DNA of 64,000 nt from Aaosphaeria pasadenensis (GCA_022813625.1 JAKLMB010000027.1:1-64000), one strand, 5' to 3'. Positions 1-11,022 are shown, counted from the first letter of the stretch. Notes: a model not told the origin generated them from the sequence alone. Program-made: numbers and translations.

Positions 1-128
1 CCCCCCCCCCCCCCCCACCCCAACGACCCCCCACGTGTTTTGGTTTTACACCCTCCCCCCCCAGCGTTACTCTAAAAACAAACAAACAACCACCCCCCAC
101 ACCCCCCCCCCCCCCCCCCCCCCCCCCC
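1..128. repeat. C-homopolymer / low-complexity tract
   Basis: Run of 16 C at the window edge and a further stretch of about 30 C, broken by single A or G bases, at about 98-128. Exact lengths of such runs are unreliable in assemblies. Confidence 0.85.
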
Positions 129-1174
129 GCCCCGATCCATGGATCCATGCCAATCTCTCTTGCTCACCGGTTAATAATAATAAAACAAAAATCCATCAAC
201 CCCTTGGGCTATATCATCCCCCACCTATCCATTCATCCCAAGGCCCTTTCTTCCGCCTTCTAATTTCGACTCTTCCAACAAACAGGAAACCGTTCCCAAC
301 CTGTCTTACTTGCTTCCTGGTCACAGGTTCCAGGCATCATTGTGAGTGCATGGGAAGTGAGGCAGGGCAGCAGGTCACCACCTCCCCAACGTTCACACAT
401 ACACACAGTAGTAGTAGCACGGAGTAGTCTCGTCGGTACGCGCGTAGTTGTCCGGTTCGCTTTTGCCTTGCCCAACTTTGGCCCTGTATTATTGTTATTG
501 TCGTTTAGTATCATCTCACTTGCATCAAGACCTGGACCTTGCAAAAGAACAAACCAGAAAAGCGTCTCTTGCACGCGCGATATAATAACGTTTCGACGGA
601 ACGGTCACTGTGTGGGGGGAGGTGGAGGGGGGTAGGTACTCTTCTGTGTTGCATTTGTCACAAAGCGAGATTGGGTTTTGGGATGATTGCGGGCATCGTA
701 TTTGTGAATATGGAAGATGTGACGGGATCACGGGGGGGCAGGCATGATGCCAACTTTCGAAACTTGGTCCTGAGACAAGTACGTTCCCAAGTATGCAGTC
801 GGTAAAGAAACGAGAGATGCGGGCGTACGCCAGCTAAGCGTGGTACGTTGACAGTAAGCAACCCAGATTATGACGGGCATCCCGTTCGAGAAGTATGCAC
901 GTTGGGACATGATGGAGAAAGAGATGTGGCGATCGATGTATTCTTAAATCTTCCGTACAAGACAGCCCTGGAGGAGGAAACAGCTATCCACCTTCAAGGT
1001 ACAAGGCGCCCTAATTTCTGAACCAAACCATCCAACGCCGAGCTGGATTTTCCTGCAATACAATTGATAGGGCTTTCGGATCCGAGGATATTTTGTTTCC
1101 CAAACAAAGAAGAACAATTGAAGAAATGGAGTCCATTTGAATGTGCATTTGCACCTTTTCGTCACTGAACCACC
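1..1174. other. Gene-free region at window start, with C-homopolymer tracts
   Basis: No credible gene. The first 130 bases contain C runs (1-16 and about 98-128). The reading frames here encode only low-complexity proline or histidine stretches. The remainder is ordinary mixed sequence lying downstream of SUB2. Confidence 0.6.
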
Positions 1175-3102
1175 TTAGTTGTCCATGTAGGTACCGGAGT
1201 CAACACCATCCTCGGGGAATTCGCTGTTTAGATGTTAGTGAGGGATCAGAATCAAGTAGCGAGGAATATCTTACGGAAGGGCGACATCGAATCGTTCCTC
1301 AATCGACTTCAGGACAGCTTCGTCCTCGGGGCTGCTGACGAAAGAGATACTGAGACCCTTGGTACCGAAACGGCCAGCACGTCCGACACGATGCAGATAG
1401 GCGTCCGCCTTCTCGGGCATGTCATAGTTGATGGCAACGTTGATGCGCTCAACATCGATACCACGGCCAAAGATGTCAGTGGAGACGCAGATTCGGGTGC
1501 GGAACTCCTTGAACTCCCGGTATCGCTTGATACTGCAAATGTTATTAGACTACGGGTCCACGACATTGATTCTTCCGTACTTACCGCTCTTCTTGACCAA
1601 TACCTGAATGAACCGCAGTGCTGGGGAAGTTGCACTCTCGGAGCAACTTGTCGAGCTCAGTGCAGCGCAGGGTAGAACGCACGAAAATGATGACCTGGTT
1701 GAACTCAAGGGTGTCTAGCAAGTCATTAAGCTTGCGGTTCTTCTCGCGCTCGTCAAGCTTCATGTAATACTGTTGCAGACCGTGGAGAGTCAATTTCTTC
1801 TCATCGTCGACGTAGATCTCGAGAGGATTCTGCATGAACTTCTTGCAGATGACTCGAATCTCCTTAGCCAACGTGGCAGAAAACATCATAACCTGCTTGT
1901 GCGAAGGTGTGGCCCTGAAGATGGACTGGACATCGTTGCGCATATCTTCGTTTACATTAGCTCGTGATCGATAGTAGCGATTGCATGGAATGCTTACCGG
2001 GCTGGTCAAGCATCTTGTCGCATTCGTCGAGAACAAAGTGCTTGAGGTTAGCAAGTCTGAGCTTCTTGTCGCGAACGAGGGCATGGATACGGCCGGGAGT
2101 TCCAACAATAATGTGAGGATGGGTGTCCTTGTTGGCAAGGAGATCGATGTCCTTCTGGACCGGAGTACCGCCGTAGAAGACAGAAACCCTCAAATCAGGC
2201 AAGAACTTCGCGAATCGGGCATACTCGTTCTTGATCTGGTAGGCCAACTCACGGGTGTGGCACATAACGAGGACCGTCGCCACACCGGCCTCTGGCTTTT
2301 CGTCCATTTGTTGGAGAGTTGCAAGGACAAAGACTGCAGTCTTTCCGAGACCAGATTTGGCTTGGCAGAGAACATCGTTGCCAAGAATGGCTTGAGGGAT
2401 CGTGACTTGCTGGACTATAGGGTAGAGACACCATGTCAGAATGATATGTCAAAACGGTCGAAGAACGAAGTGGTAGGGAGTGAAAGCGAAGCGTCCGTCC
2501 ATCCTGCAATCTTGCATTCCATCAAAACCACCAACGGGCACATCTTGAAATCCATCATGAGCGTTGTTCATCGCACACCAGCCATCCCACGCCTTACATT
2601 CCCAACATGGGATACTGTCCCTTATTTCTTTCCAACCTAGAAAGCAAAGAAGCCAGAGACAGCAAGCTGCAACACAGGGAGGCCGGGCGGGCTATATGTG
2701 AATGATTTATGGACCAAAACACAATTCTTTCTAGAGCACACATAAAACATGTGGGCTGCAATTTCGCCAATCTTCCAGAATATCTCGATGGCCGGATCAT
2801 CGCATCGATTTGCGGGGATGGACGGACGCTTTCAGGTAGGTGGTGGAAGGCTGAGGGGAATGATTAGACTAACCCTCGGAAGGATGCTCGAAACCACAGT
2901 CCGTAATCGCTCGCACAAGTTCGTCCTTCAACAAGAAATCGCGGAATCCAGTCGAGTGAATGCCGACGTAGCTGCCCTTCTTGTCACCAGCGCCTCCGGG
3001 GGCGAGGTCGCCTTTGGCTGCGGCAGCATCGCCGTTGGCTGGCGCCTCCGTGGGCTGGATCTCCTCATCGGAGTAATCGATGAGATCTTCCTCGTGAGAC
3101 AT
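1175..3102 (-). CDS. SUB2: ATP-dependent RNA helicase SUB2 (UAP56 family)
   Basis: DECD-box helicase of the TREX complex, acting in spliceosome assembly and mRNA export in the nucleus. Five exons on the minus strand: 3102-2874, 2414-1998, 1945-1585, 1532-1275 and 1223-1175, all with GT..AG borders. They join to 437 codons plus stop, the usual length for the family. Visible motifs: Walker A SGLGKT near residue 95, DECD at about 206-209, FSATL, and the C-terminal RGIDVERIN and HRVGRAGRFG motifs. Splicing restores conserved joins such as SEVQQ and LDQPDMR. The protein begins MSHEEDLIDYSDEE, the typical acidic start. Intron 1 is 459 nt, by far the longest in the window. It diverges from the RNase P subunit gene across 435 bp. 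The call is very secure; exon edges are read by eye. Confidence 0.96.
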
Positions 3103-3537
3103 GATGGGTGAGTTGAAGCGTCGATGGGCTGAGGTATGACTACTAGGTTCGATGTAGCTCAAGAAGCTGGTCGAGCGCGACTGCCGAGCTGTCGAGGATC
3201 GAAAACAGGCGGTTGTATCGGACTGGTCAAATGCCCGAATAGACTGCTTGAAAAAGCGCGGATTGAAGCTCTACAAATGTAAGCCTCTTGAATGGTGAAA
3301 GCAAAGGGTAGCGGGTTGAGTGGGGTTGTAGTGAGAAGGAGGAGGTGAGGCGGAGGCCGCAGGCGCGACTTGAACTTGAAAAAGCGAGACTGGCTTGGCG
3401 GGTCTAGACTCATTTTGTCCTTAGCGGCGATCATGTCCTTGCTTCTGATTGTCTGCCTAAACAAAGACCCATCATCTTCACCCGCCCAAATATCATCGAT
3501 AGAGCGCCAGACATCGTCTCCTGGCGCCTCACTAGAC
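3103..3537. promoter_or_regulatory. Divergent promoter region between SUB2 and RPR2-like gene
   Basis: These 435 bp separate the start codons of two divergent genes and must hold both 5' leaders and promoters. An open frame extends upstream of the RPR2-like start, but its upstream part shows no family resemblance. I could not assign specific factor sites. Confidence 0.6.
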
Positions 3538-4089
3538 ATGGTCAAGGCCAAAGGAGTTCCAAACAAGCACCTCCACGCTCGAGCATCGTTTTTGTACCAA
3601 GCAGCCACCTATCTGAGCTTGCAAAGGACCACGGAGTCTTCTTTGAGCGAACGGAATGATCCAAACACGGCAGTAGATACTAGGAATCCTTTCAACGACA
3701 ATGCAGTATCAAAGCCTGCTCTCGTACTAGCCTCGCACCTTCGTGCAGTAACTTTGAAAGGTCAGATCCGGCTGGCTGCAGATCTCAAGCGTACTATTTG
3801 CAAGACTTGTAGCGCCATCCTGATCCCTGGTCAAACCTCCACTCATTCTCTTGAAAATGAGAGTACGAGAGGCGAAAAGCCTTGGGCTGATGTATTAAAG
3901 ATCACATGCAACACATGTAGCAGTACAAAGAGATATCCAGTTGGGACACCTAAGCGGCAAAACAAGGCAGGACGAAGAAACGCACACGGAAGGAAATCAA
4001 ACCCAAGGACTCCTATCCATGACGAGCGCGAAACTTCATCCGACACACAATCGCGGCCTAGGAAGGTTAAGCCACTTTCAGCTGCCTGA
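3538..4089 (+). CDS. RPR2: Ribonuclease P/MRP protein subunit RPR2/RPP21-like
   Basis: Protein subunit of nuclear RNase P, which removes 5' leaders from pre-tRNAs. Single exon, 183 aa. The N-terminus has the helical KGVPNKHLHARASFLYQAA pattern typical of Rpr2/Rpp21. A four-cysteine zinc ribbon follows: ICKTCSAILIPG near residues 87-98 and ITCNTCSSTKRYPV near 122-135. The C-terminus is basic and Ser/Arg-rich. I chose the ATG at 3538 because homologues start just before KGVPNKHLHAR. An in-frame upstream ATG at 3433 would add an unrelated hydrophobic segment. Family membership is clear; whether it serves RNase P only (Rpr2) or the MRP-type Snm1 role cannot be decided from sequence. Confidence 0.88.
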   Translation: MVKAKGVPNKHLHARASFLYQAATYLSLQRTTESSLSERNDPNTAVDTRNPFNDNAVSKPALVLASHLRAVTLKGQIRLAADLKRTICKTCSAILIPGQTSTHSLENESTRGEKPWADVLKITCNTCSSTKRYPVGTPKRQNKAGRRNAHGRKSNPRTPIHDERETSSDTQSRPRKVKPLSAA

Positions 4090-6821
4090 ATATTTCTCCC
4101 TCGTGTTCCGATATCAAGCTCTCATTGTTGTTCCTATCCAGACAAGCTTCAATGACAGCCTGCACATTGGGCGACCTCCACTTACGAACACGTCTCAATC
4201 ATTGCAAAGTGGGCATAATTTATCTGGAACGATACGCAGTCTGTTTCCCGCATAGTTCAAAGCATTTGTCTTTTCAAAAGCGAATAGTGCCCTAGAATGG
4301 GTTGGTAATTGGACTCAATGGGCCTCCCTTTCCGCACCAGCGTACTTTCTGAGCTTGAAGTTATCCTGCAACAGCCGAAGATCACAAATATCCCGAGGCT
4401 ACACTGTAGTACATAGATGGCTGAGTCCTGACAACCAGCATCATTTAACGGGGCTTCATGGGCGAAGACGTAGCCGTACATCCATTCCGTGGCCTAGATC
4501 AATTGGTTCATGATTCAGCATCTCTGAGTTAGATACACTGTGAGGACAATCACCAATGACATGGAAGAACTCCCAGAGTAATTGCATCGGTGTTTCTGTT
4601 TGGTGCTGTCCAGGCCGAGGGTGGTTATGGAGAGAAAGCCTTGCTTCTTGGATGATCGGCATTCATTCATTGAGTCCGAGAAGACCAACGAACAACCACC
4701 ACAGTATAATCGCCGGAACCTTATCATTTTTCCCCTCAGAAGATATTTCAAGACTGCCGAGCAAGCAGCATCACCTCCTGCTCCCGAATCTCGCATACAG
4801 TCCGGTTGCCATCTATCAGCCCCTCGACTTGGAGGCCCTTATTTCGACTGAGTGAGGTCCGAGAGGGTGGAGGTATCGAACAGACCTTTATTATCTGGAG
4901 ACTTGCATATCATACTGGGAATAGAGATATCATTAGTAAATTATCTTGCCGTACTGCTCCGTCCAGGTAGACGAATCACCGTACACAGTATGGCCACGTG
5001 AATGTTCTTGGCGAGGTTCGACAATGAAAGCATCTGAAGCAATCTCTTGATGAGAAGGAAGTGTACACTCAAAGGGGCAGGTGTACTTTGTATTTTATGA
5101 TATACTATAGAGTATTACTCTTGGGCATTGATACTAGAATGTGAGGAATGCGATGCAAGTTTTTTCCTAATCACACATTCCTTCTTCTGTATTGAGACCC
5201 GGAGAGGAGAGTTTGAACCCATGAGGGTCAATGACCGGGCTCGATGACATTCACAGTGCTCGGAAAAATAGTTCTCTTACACATGTGAATACTGTCAGTA
5301 CCTTAGTCGTAGAACAAAACGTGGATATATTCACTGTTTCATCGTACAGATGTCACAGCCGTGACATCAGTACTTTCTTGATTATGAGTCTATGCAATTG
5401 CCAGTTAAGGCTACCATATTTCTTTCTACAAAACCAAGACTTGCGCTTCATCTACATTGTACTCTTTTGATGCGCACTCCTGTCCGTAAATCTTTTCATT
5501 CTCTACCTGGTGCTGGAGTATACCTTCGTATACGTATATCTCCTGCTGCCACTCACCGAATTGGCATCAAATCTACTCTCGTGTCGTGGGATTAAAGACG
5601 ACCGATATTAATAGTATATATACTATATTTCTCAAAGATTAGTGGTGGAAAATCCTCCTGATTCTCAATGGCCCATGTTCTACTACCGTGAGCATGGCGC
5701 TATTTCAGCAAGCACAAAGCTGAAGTTGAGCAGAATGGCTTCAATCATTCTCCACCGTCGATAGTCCCAACTTGACTTCAAGGAGTAAATTTAGTGCTTG
5801 CCAACAGTAGATATCGATTAATGTGACATTATATTCCTGGAATTTCCCTTTGTTGGTTAAAGATACCATGTGTGCAGCGCTGGTTAGGTAATCCCTTAGG
5901 CAGTCATGATTTTTTGTTGTAAGAAATTAATGATATAACCTTTGGTTGAATCGATATTTCTGTTCACTATTGTACGTGGATTTCTCATGTCTCATCGCGT
6001 CAAGCATACTTTTCACCAGGAGGTGTTAGGCTTCACATGCATTGAAATATATATCCTTTCAAATTCGGAAGGCATTCTTCGATACGCTTCGAGGGTTCGC
6101 ACATTGTACCATCATGGGCAATTACATATTCAGGAGGGATTCAGATAGATAGAGAGATATACAGACACAATCAGAACGGAGTGAACCCTCAAGCATGCTA
6201 ATGATCTTGATACCATTTCTTACTACTAAATTTGCCCTAGTCCTTTAGATTTCCCCCTCAAGCTACGTCTCAATGTCATCTACCGTTGAAGAATTGTATT
6301 AGCTAAGAAGCATACCCAGGTGAAATTGTTTTGTTTACTAGTGGGTGCTGAACGCGTGGTTGCCGCGCCGCTCTTTCCTCACTCACCACACCCACCACAC
6401 TCACTTCAACCACCCTCTCTCCACTCTCCCTCATCCACTCCACGAGTCTCATAGCTTCATATATCAATGTATAACTAATAAACTTTGAAGCAGGCCAAGC
6501 ACCCAATCGCCCTCACTCATTCGAGCTGTGCCCACTGCGCCCGTGCCAATCGAGCTACCAACGGCGTCAGTGAGCAACCACTACGCAGAGTAACCCAAAA
6601 ACCTTTCCCATTGCCAAGCGAGAGAAGATCTATCTCACTAACCTCTCTCATTTGTCCAGAAGAAGCCGTCAAGAACAATTGATAAGGATCCATCTTGTTG
6701 ACTTGCTCAACGCTCACCTGGCTCTGCAGTCATTTCTCTCTCTGTGTTCGGACCAGCTCGAGAAAAGAAAACATCAGGCAAGCCCATTCCACATGAACAA
6801 TAGCACACAGATCAGAAACTA
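4090..6821. other. Gene-poor region, 2.7 kb
   Basis: No reading frame here has a recognisable domain or plausible exon structure. Only short frames of up to about 100 codons occur on both strands. The stretch at 5,050-6,250 looks somewhat richer in A/T than the flanks by eye. I saw no transposase, reverse transcriptase or terminal repeats. The last few hundred bases must include the leader of the zinc-finger gene. Confidence 0.5.
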
Positions 6822-6822
6822 A
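6793..6822 (+). promoter_or_regulatory. 9-codon uORF whose stop overlaps the next start (TAATG)
   Basis: ATG at 6793 opens a frame of nine sense codons ending in TAA at 6820-6822. The final A of that stop is the first base of the main ATG at 6822. If the transcript starts upstream of 6793, this arrangement would favour reinitiation control of the downstream gene. The transcript start is unknown. Confidence 0.5.
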
Positions 6823-9092
6823 TGGTGGCCAATATAGCAAGCCAGATGGTGCCTAAACCTCGCCGCCACTTTTGCGGCATATGTGGGCAGTCCTGCGCAA
6901 CGAAGGACAGCTTGCGCCAACACGAGTCTACGCATGCCGAGATGCAGAATGTCTGGACTTGTGAGATATGCCATTGGTCATTCCCTGATGAACTGGCTCT
7001 TGAGACACACCAGCTTCATTCCGATCACAAACCCCGGGCGAAACTCACCTTCGCATGCGGGCGTTGCGCGGAGAACCCATCCTTCGCTACGGAAGAGCAA
7101 TTAGTGGCTCACCAGAAATTTCCAAGCTTCTGTGCGGATGCATACACTGGATACAGGACCCAGACACCAGTATTGGACTATGGCTCACCAATACTGGAGA
7201 ACGTGAAGCCGCGTGTCGAAGGCAAACTCACTGAGAATGCGTTCGTCGAGGCAGAGAGCCCCAAGGGTGCCGACATCTCCAAGGGCTCTGACATCTCCAA
7301 GGGCGCCGGTACCTCCAAGAGCTCCTACATCGCCAAGGGCGCCGGCATCTCCAAGGGCACCGATATCTTCAAGGGAATCGTTACCTCCAAGGGCATCGAT
7401 ACCTCCAAGGGCTCTGATAGGAAATGTGAGGGATGTAAGAAGAGCTTCAGCAGTGAGGCCTCCTACACTCGTCACTTCTTAGCCTGCAACTTCCAGCAAA
7501 ATCGTGGCGGTGAAGTGAAGTCAATCAACAAACATACCAGCTCACATGTGCCTGACAGCCCATTGGTTCAAGCATTATCCCGCACTTCACTGCGGGACCA
7601 CAACTATCATAAAATCGGCGCTACGACAGCCAATCCTGTAGAGAAGAATCTGGTTGTTAAGCCTGACCAACAGAAAGAGCAGTTGGTCACGCCGGATATC
7701 AAGAACCAGTCACAATCAGTGGGTGCTGAACAGTCACGCCAGCCACCAGCCATCCAGCTAATCAATGAGCTGGTTCGTGGTATACCTCAGGGAAACGAGC
7801 CGCGCAATGCAGACCTTGTTAGTCCTCAAAACGCTGGAGGAAAGAGCGCAGTTGAAGTAGCTAATGAAGGCCGCCACGAGCAGAATGATATCTTCGAAAA
7901 GGCGGATATCAAACAGGATGTATCCCAGAGTCAACATGCAGCTGAATACGGTCCCAGAGCCAAAACCTCTACAGTGAAGGTTTTAGATATGCCACCAGCG
8001 GTACAGAAGATTCTCTTGATGAATGACCCAAGCCTAGCAGAAGGCGATCCTCTCTTGGAAGCCTCGAAAAGCCCTCACCGTAGCAAGCGCATAGCCGTTA
8101 AGCAGCGACCCGAGCTTGCCAGATATGTGCCAGGACCACGGATGCAAGGACAGGATTCAATTCATCAGCCACTCGAGGACCATACTGAGGACCATACCGA
8201 GGATGCTAGGCTGGCTGAGACTTTGTCTAAACAGATCATGCGACTCGCCCTGCAGTCTGACATCAACATCATGCATGAAGGCAAGATTGAATGCAATGGT
8301 GAAAACTGGATTCGGATTCCCGTTAGCAAGTACGGCGATGCCATTGAGATGCTTGACGGTCTTTGTCACTTGCCGCGCGAACTTCAAAAGGAACATTATC
8401 TGCCTGTTCCCAAGACTTTCAGCAAGAATTATACGGCTTCCTACCTGGTCACAGATTTCGAGCCTTCTCCTGAGGTGGGCAAACATGGAACTGCTTTAAA
8501 GGCCATTGCACTGTCAAGCAGCAAGATTGAGCTGCCTAACAAATGCCTTGAAGCAATCAAAATTGGAGCAGTCGATGTTCTGTCAGGTCGTGTCATACTC
8601 AATCACCTCATCTGCATCGACCCCATATCCCAAGTCTCTGACTGGAACGCCAAGATCACCGGATTCGCAAGCTATGAGGACCTAGAATATGCCCGCATGA
8701 ATGGATACAAGGTCTTCAAGGGATGGGAGGCTGTGCGATCCGCGCTTTTCAGATTCATCAACAAGGAGACCATAGTCGTTGGACATAATCTGCGAAGCGA
8801 CCTCGATGCCGTTCGACTGATCCATGGACGTGGAGTTGACATTGTCAAAGTGATTGAGAAAGCGGCCAAAGGACCAGTGTCCGAGCCACAGCTCAGTCTG
8901 GACAGCTTGTGTCGGGACATTTTGAAGAAGACTCTCAACACCAATCCTTACTTTGGTCGCGACTGTCTCCAAGATGCGTTCGCAGCTCGAGAACTTCTTC
9001 TATGGAATCTGAAGAACAACGAGAAACTTGTGCAATGGGCAAAGGCCAGATCCGAGGAATTCTGTCGTTTGCGCCTTGATATACGCTCCTAA
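6822..9092 (+). CDS. Zinc-finger protein with degenerate REX-type (DEDDh) exonuclease domain
   Basis: Intronless, 756 aa. C2H2-type fingers lie at about residues 16-39 (FCGICGQS..H..H), 45-69 (WTCEICHWS..H..H) and a variant at 76-103. A further finger (KCEGCKKSF..H..C) is near 202-225. Between them, at about 147-199, a six-residue repeat of the type KGADIS occurs eight times. The middle is polar and probably disordered. Residues about 545-750 resemble the RNase H-like fold of REXO1/REX4 exonucleases: VGHNLRSDLDAV (653-664) is Exo II and RDCLQDAFAARELL (713-726) is Exo III. The usual first motif, ALDCEM, reads ALSSSK (563-568). The Exo III histidine is Arg713. Thus two Exo I acids and the general-base His are absent, so a nucleic-acid-binding rather than nuclease role is inferred. 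No orthologue name is recognised. Confidence 0.85.
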   Translation: MVANIASQMVPKPRRHFCGICGQSCATKDSLRQHESTHAEMQNVWTCEICHWSFPDELALETHQLHSDHKPRAKLTFACGRCAENPSFATEEQLVAHQKFPSFCADAYTGYRTQTPVLDYGSPILENVKPRVEGKLTENAFVEAESPKGADISKGSDISKGAGTSKSSYIAKGAGISKGTDIFKGIVTSKGIDTSKGSDRKCEGCKKSFSSEASYTRHFLACNFQQNRGGEVKSINKHTSSHVPDSPLVQALSRTSLRDHNYHKIGATTANPVEKNLVVKPDQQKEQLVTPDIKNQSQSVGAEQSRQPPAIQLINELVRGIPQGNEPRNADLVSPQNAGGKSAVEVANEGRHEQNDIFEKADIKQDVSQSQHAAEYGPRAKTSTVKVLDMPPAVQKILLMNDPSLAEGDPLLEASKSPHRSKRIAVKQRPELARYVPGPRMQGQDSIHQPLEDHTEDHTEDARLAETLSKQIMRLALQSDINIMHEGKIECNGENWIRIPVSKYGDAIEMLDGLCHLPRELQKEHYLPVPKTFSKNYTASYLVTDFEPSPEVGKHGTALKAIALSSSKIELPNKCLEAIKIGAVDVLSGRVILNHLICIDPISQVSDWNAKITGFASYEDLEYARMNGYKVFKGWEAVRSALFRFINKETIVVGHNLRSDLDAVRLIHGRGVDIVKVIEKAAKGPVSEPQLSLDSLCRDILKKTLNTNPYFGRDCLQDAFAARELLLWNLKNNEKLVQWAKARSEEFCRLRLDIRS
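7263..7418 (+). repeat. 18-bp coding tandem repeat (8.7 copies)
   Basis: In-frame minisatellite with unit consensus AAGGGCNCCGANATCTCC. Eight full units (7263-7406) are followed by a 12-bp partial unit. It encodes the hexapeptide KG[AST][DG][IT]S with divergence between copies, inside the zinc-finger/exonuclease-like gene. Confidence 0.9.
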
Positions 9093-9671
9093 TCTGGGAA
9101 TGTACCACTGTTCCATAAATTCTGACCATATTCTAGAGACGACTTCGCCCTCGCACGCGAGTATCGATGATTACGGAGTGTGTGTCTGATCACAGCTTCG
9201 CTAAAGAATATAGGGAGGAAATGGCAATCAACGTGTGACCACAATAATGACAAAGAGAGTTGCAGGTTTCGATGCTTATTATTGGGAAATGGCTGAAGGT
9301 GTTCATGTAGCAATGTAAGGCAAAACAGGGGAGTTAACGGAATCAATGAAATATATATAATACAATTGTGCCTGTTCACAGTGAAGGAAATACGTGTGGA
9401 GCGAAGTCTGAAGACACAGATCGTCTTCAGCACATACGGCCTGCACGACTCATCTGGCTAGTCGTCATTGGAAATGATGGGTCTGGTTGCATAACACATG
9501 TGAGTAGTCCCGTACAAGATGACCTGATTGCACGAAGTCGATTTCCTCGAGAAATGAAACGGATTAAGGAATTAATGATCATAATTATTATGCCAGCATA
9601 TTGCTTTTATCTGCGGACTGAATGTTCCTGCGTCACAGTAATATCTTTAGGAAAGAACCCCCCCCCCCATA
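9093..9671. other. Convergent intergenic region
   Basis: Holds the 3' ends of the zinc-finger gene (plus) and SHB17 (minus). No gene seen. A run of eleven C at 9658-9668 means the SHB17 transcript would carry G11 three bases after its stop codon. Confidence 0.6.
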
Positions 9672-10487
9672 TCATTTCTCACTCGACTCCACCACGAACG
9701 CACCTCCTAGCAAGATAGCAGGCTCGTCGATATTGTGATGCTCGTAGCTCAAGGTACCCACACCTCCCGCCTCCAAGATCAGCGAAGGGTTGTCCTTCAA
9801 GTCCTTTCCGACCCATCGCGAGACGAAAGCTCTCAAGATGTGTCCATGAGCCACGATGAGCACGTCGTTAGGCACGCCGTCTTTTCCCTTCCACCCCGAA
9901 TCCTTACCAAACCGTCCTGCGTGCCACTTCTGCTTAATCTCCGCGATGAGCTCATCTAGGCGCTTTGTGACGTCGTCGGGGGACTCGCCGCCCTCGCAGC
10001 CGTCCCGCCAGATGTCCCAGTCCTCGTTCAGGCCCCTCTCTTTTCTGGAGGCTCTGATCTCGGCGGACTTCAACCCTTCGTAGTTGCCGTAATCCCATTC
10101 GCGGATGGAGGGGCAGATAGTGATAGAGGCATCGGAGCGAATGTTGTCGGTCAATGGGGTTGAGTCGTTCCATGGGTAACGCTCGCGGCATCCAATGTCG
10201 AGGAGTTCTAATGTGCGCTGGGCTCGTTTACGAGGGGATACGTAGCTGCAGATACAAAAAATCAGCTTGATTTATACAAGGGAAGTATCGGGCGATTGGA
10301 GTACTGACATGTGAGCGAGATTTCCAGGGACAATCAATCTGTCGTCGCCGACAAGCGCATTTCCTGTTGCGCGTACTCGCTTCTCGCCATTTGCGGTCAG
10401 AGGGAGCTCGGTGGTTCCTGTGTGTCGGCCATTCAGAGACCATTCGGTCTCTCCGTGACGGACGAAGAAGATGCGAGGGTCAGGCAT
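9672..10487 (-). CDS. SHB17: Sedoheptulose-1,7-bisphosphatase, histidine phosphatase superfamily
   Basis: Hydrolyses sedoheptulose-1,7-bisphosphate in riboneogenesis, feeding the non-oxidative pentose phosphate pathway in the cytosol. Two exons, 10487-10309 and 10245-9672, with a 63-nt GTCAGT..CAG intron, give 250 aa. The catalytic histidine lies in FFVRHGETEW (His11) and the second in IVAHGHILRAF. Features matching yeast Shb17 rather than general phosphoglycerate mutases are WDYGNYEG, WDIWRDGCEGGES and the C-terminal LEAGGVGTLSYEHHNIDEPA. An open frame extends upstream of the chosen ATG with mitochondrial-presequence-like character, but it has no ATG, so Met at 10487 is the start. Confidence 0.93.
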
Positions 10488-11022
10488 GGCGAATTGGTAA
10501 TTGGTTGCTGGAAGGGAGATGTGTCTAACGGGAGAGGTGTATGCGTGGCGTATGCGTGGAGAGCGGCAGGTATTAGTTAGTACGAATGGAATGCGAATGG
10601 AGAAGTTGTTGAGGGGAGGAAGTAATTTATCAAACAAGGACACAGGCAGGCTCAATGGTAGTCATATAAAGAGTGAGATGGTAAAGTTCTGGAGTAAGTA
10701 ACGATCTGAGTAGAGGCCAAAAAAGGGCGATTCGGACCTAAACGGCAATGGACCTTTGGGATGACGTCCAAGTTTGGTGGGGGGTCAAGGGTCTATAGTG
10801 TGTAATAAAGCCATAGCTCCACCCCGCCATCCAACCATGCAGGTCATCCTCTTCACACTCCATGGTCAGTCAGCGTGTCTAATCAGTTCGTCCACTGCCA
10901 ATTTACGCTTACATCGCCGCAAGCTGGGTTTTGTCATGACTTGTCAAATTCATTGATCTTTGGCATCGTTGCTATGCTTTAATCGCAATAGCACAAGGAA
11001 AGATCCATACTACTCTTCCGAT
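10488..11022. other. Intergenic region upstream of SHB17
   Basis: 535 bp between the SHB17 start and the 3' end of the CBM1 gene. I see no gene. It must contain the SHB17 promoter and leader. No element could be assigned with confidence. Confidence 0.5.

Noticed and set aside
4090..6821. RIP-mutated transposon in the slightly A/T-rich gene-free block
   Set aside because: No terminal repeats, transposase/RT remnants or visible extreme TpA bias; a RIP-index calculation would decide.
7185..7475. Antisense frame through the tandem repeat (repeated ALGDVGALGD pattern)
   Set aside because: Shadow of the 18-bp coding repeat on the opposite strand.
10488..10655. Mitochondrial-presequence-like extension of SHB17
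   Set aside because: Open in frame but starts with TTG; no ATG upstream of 10487.
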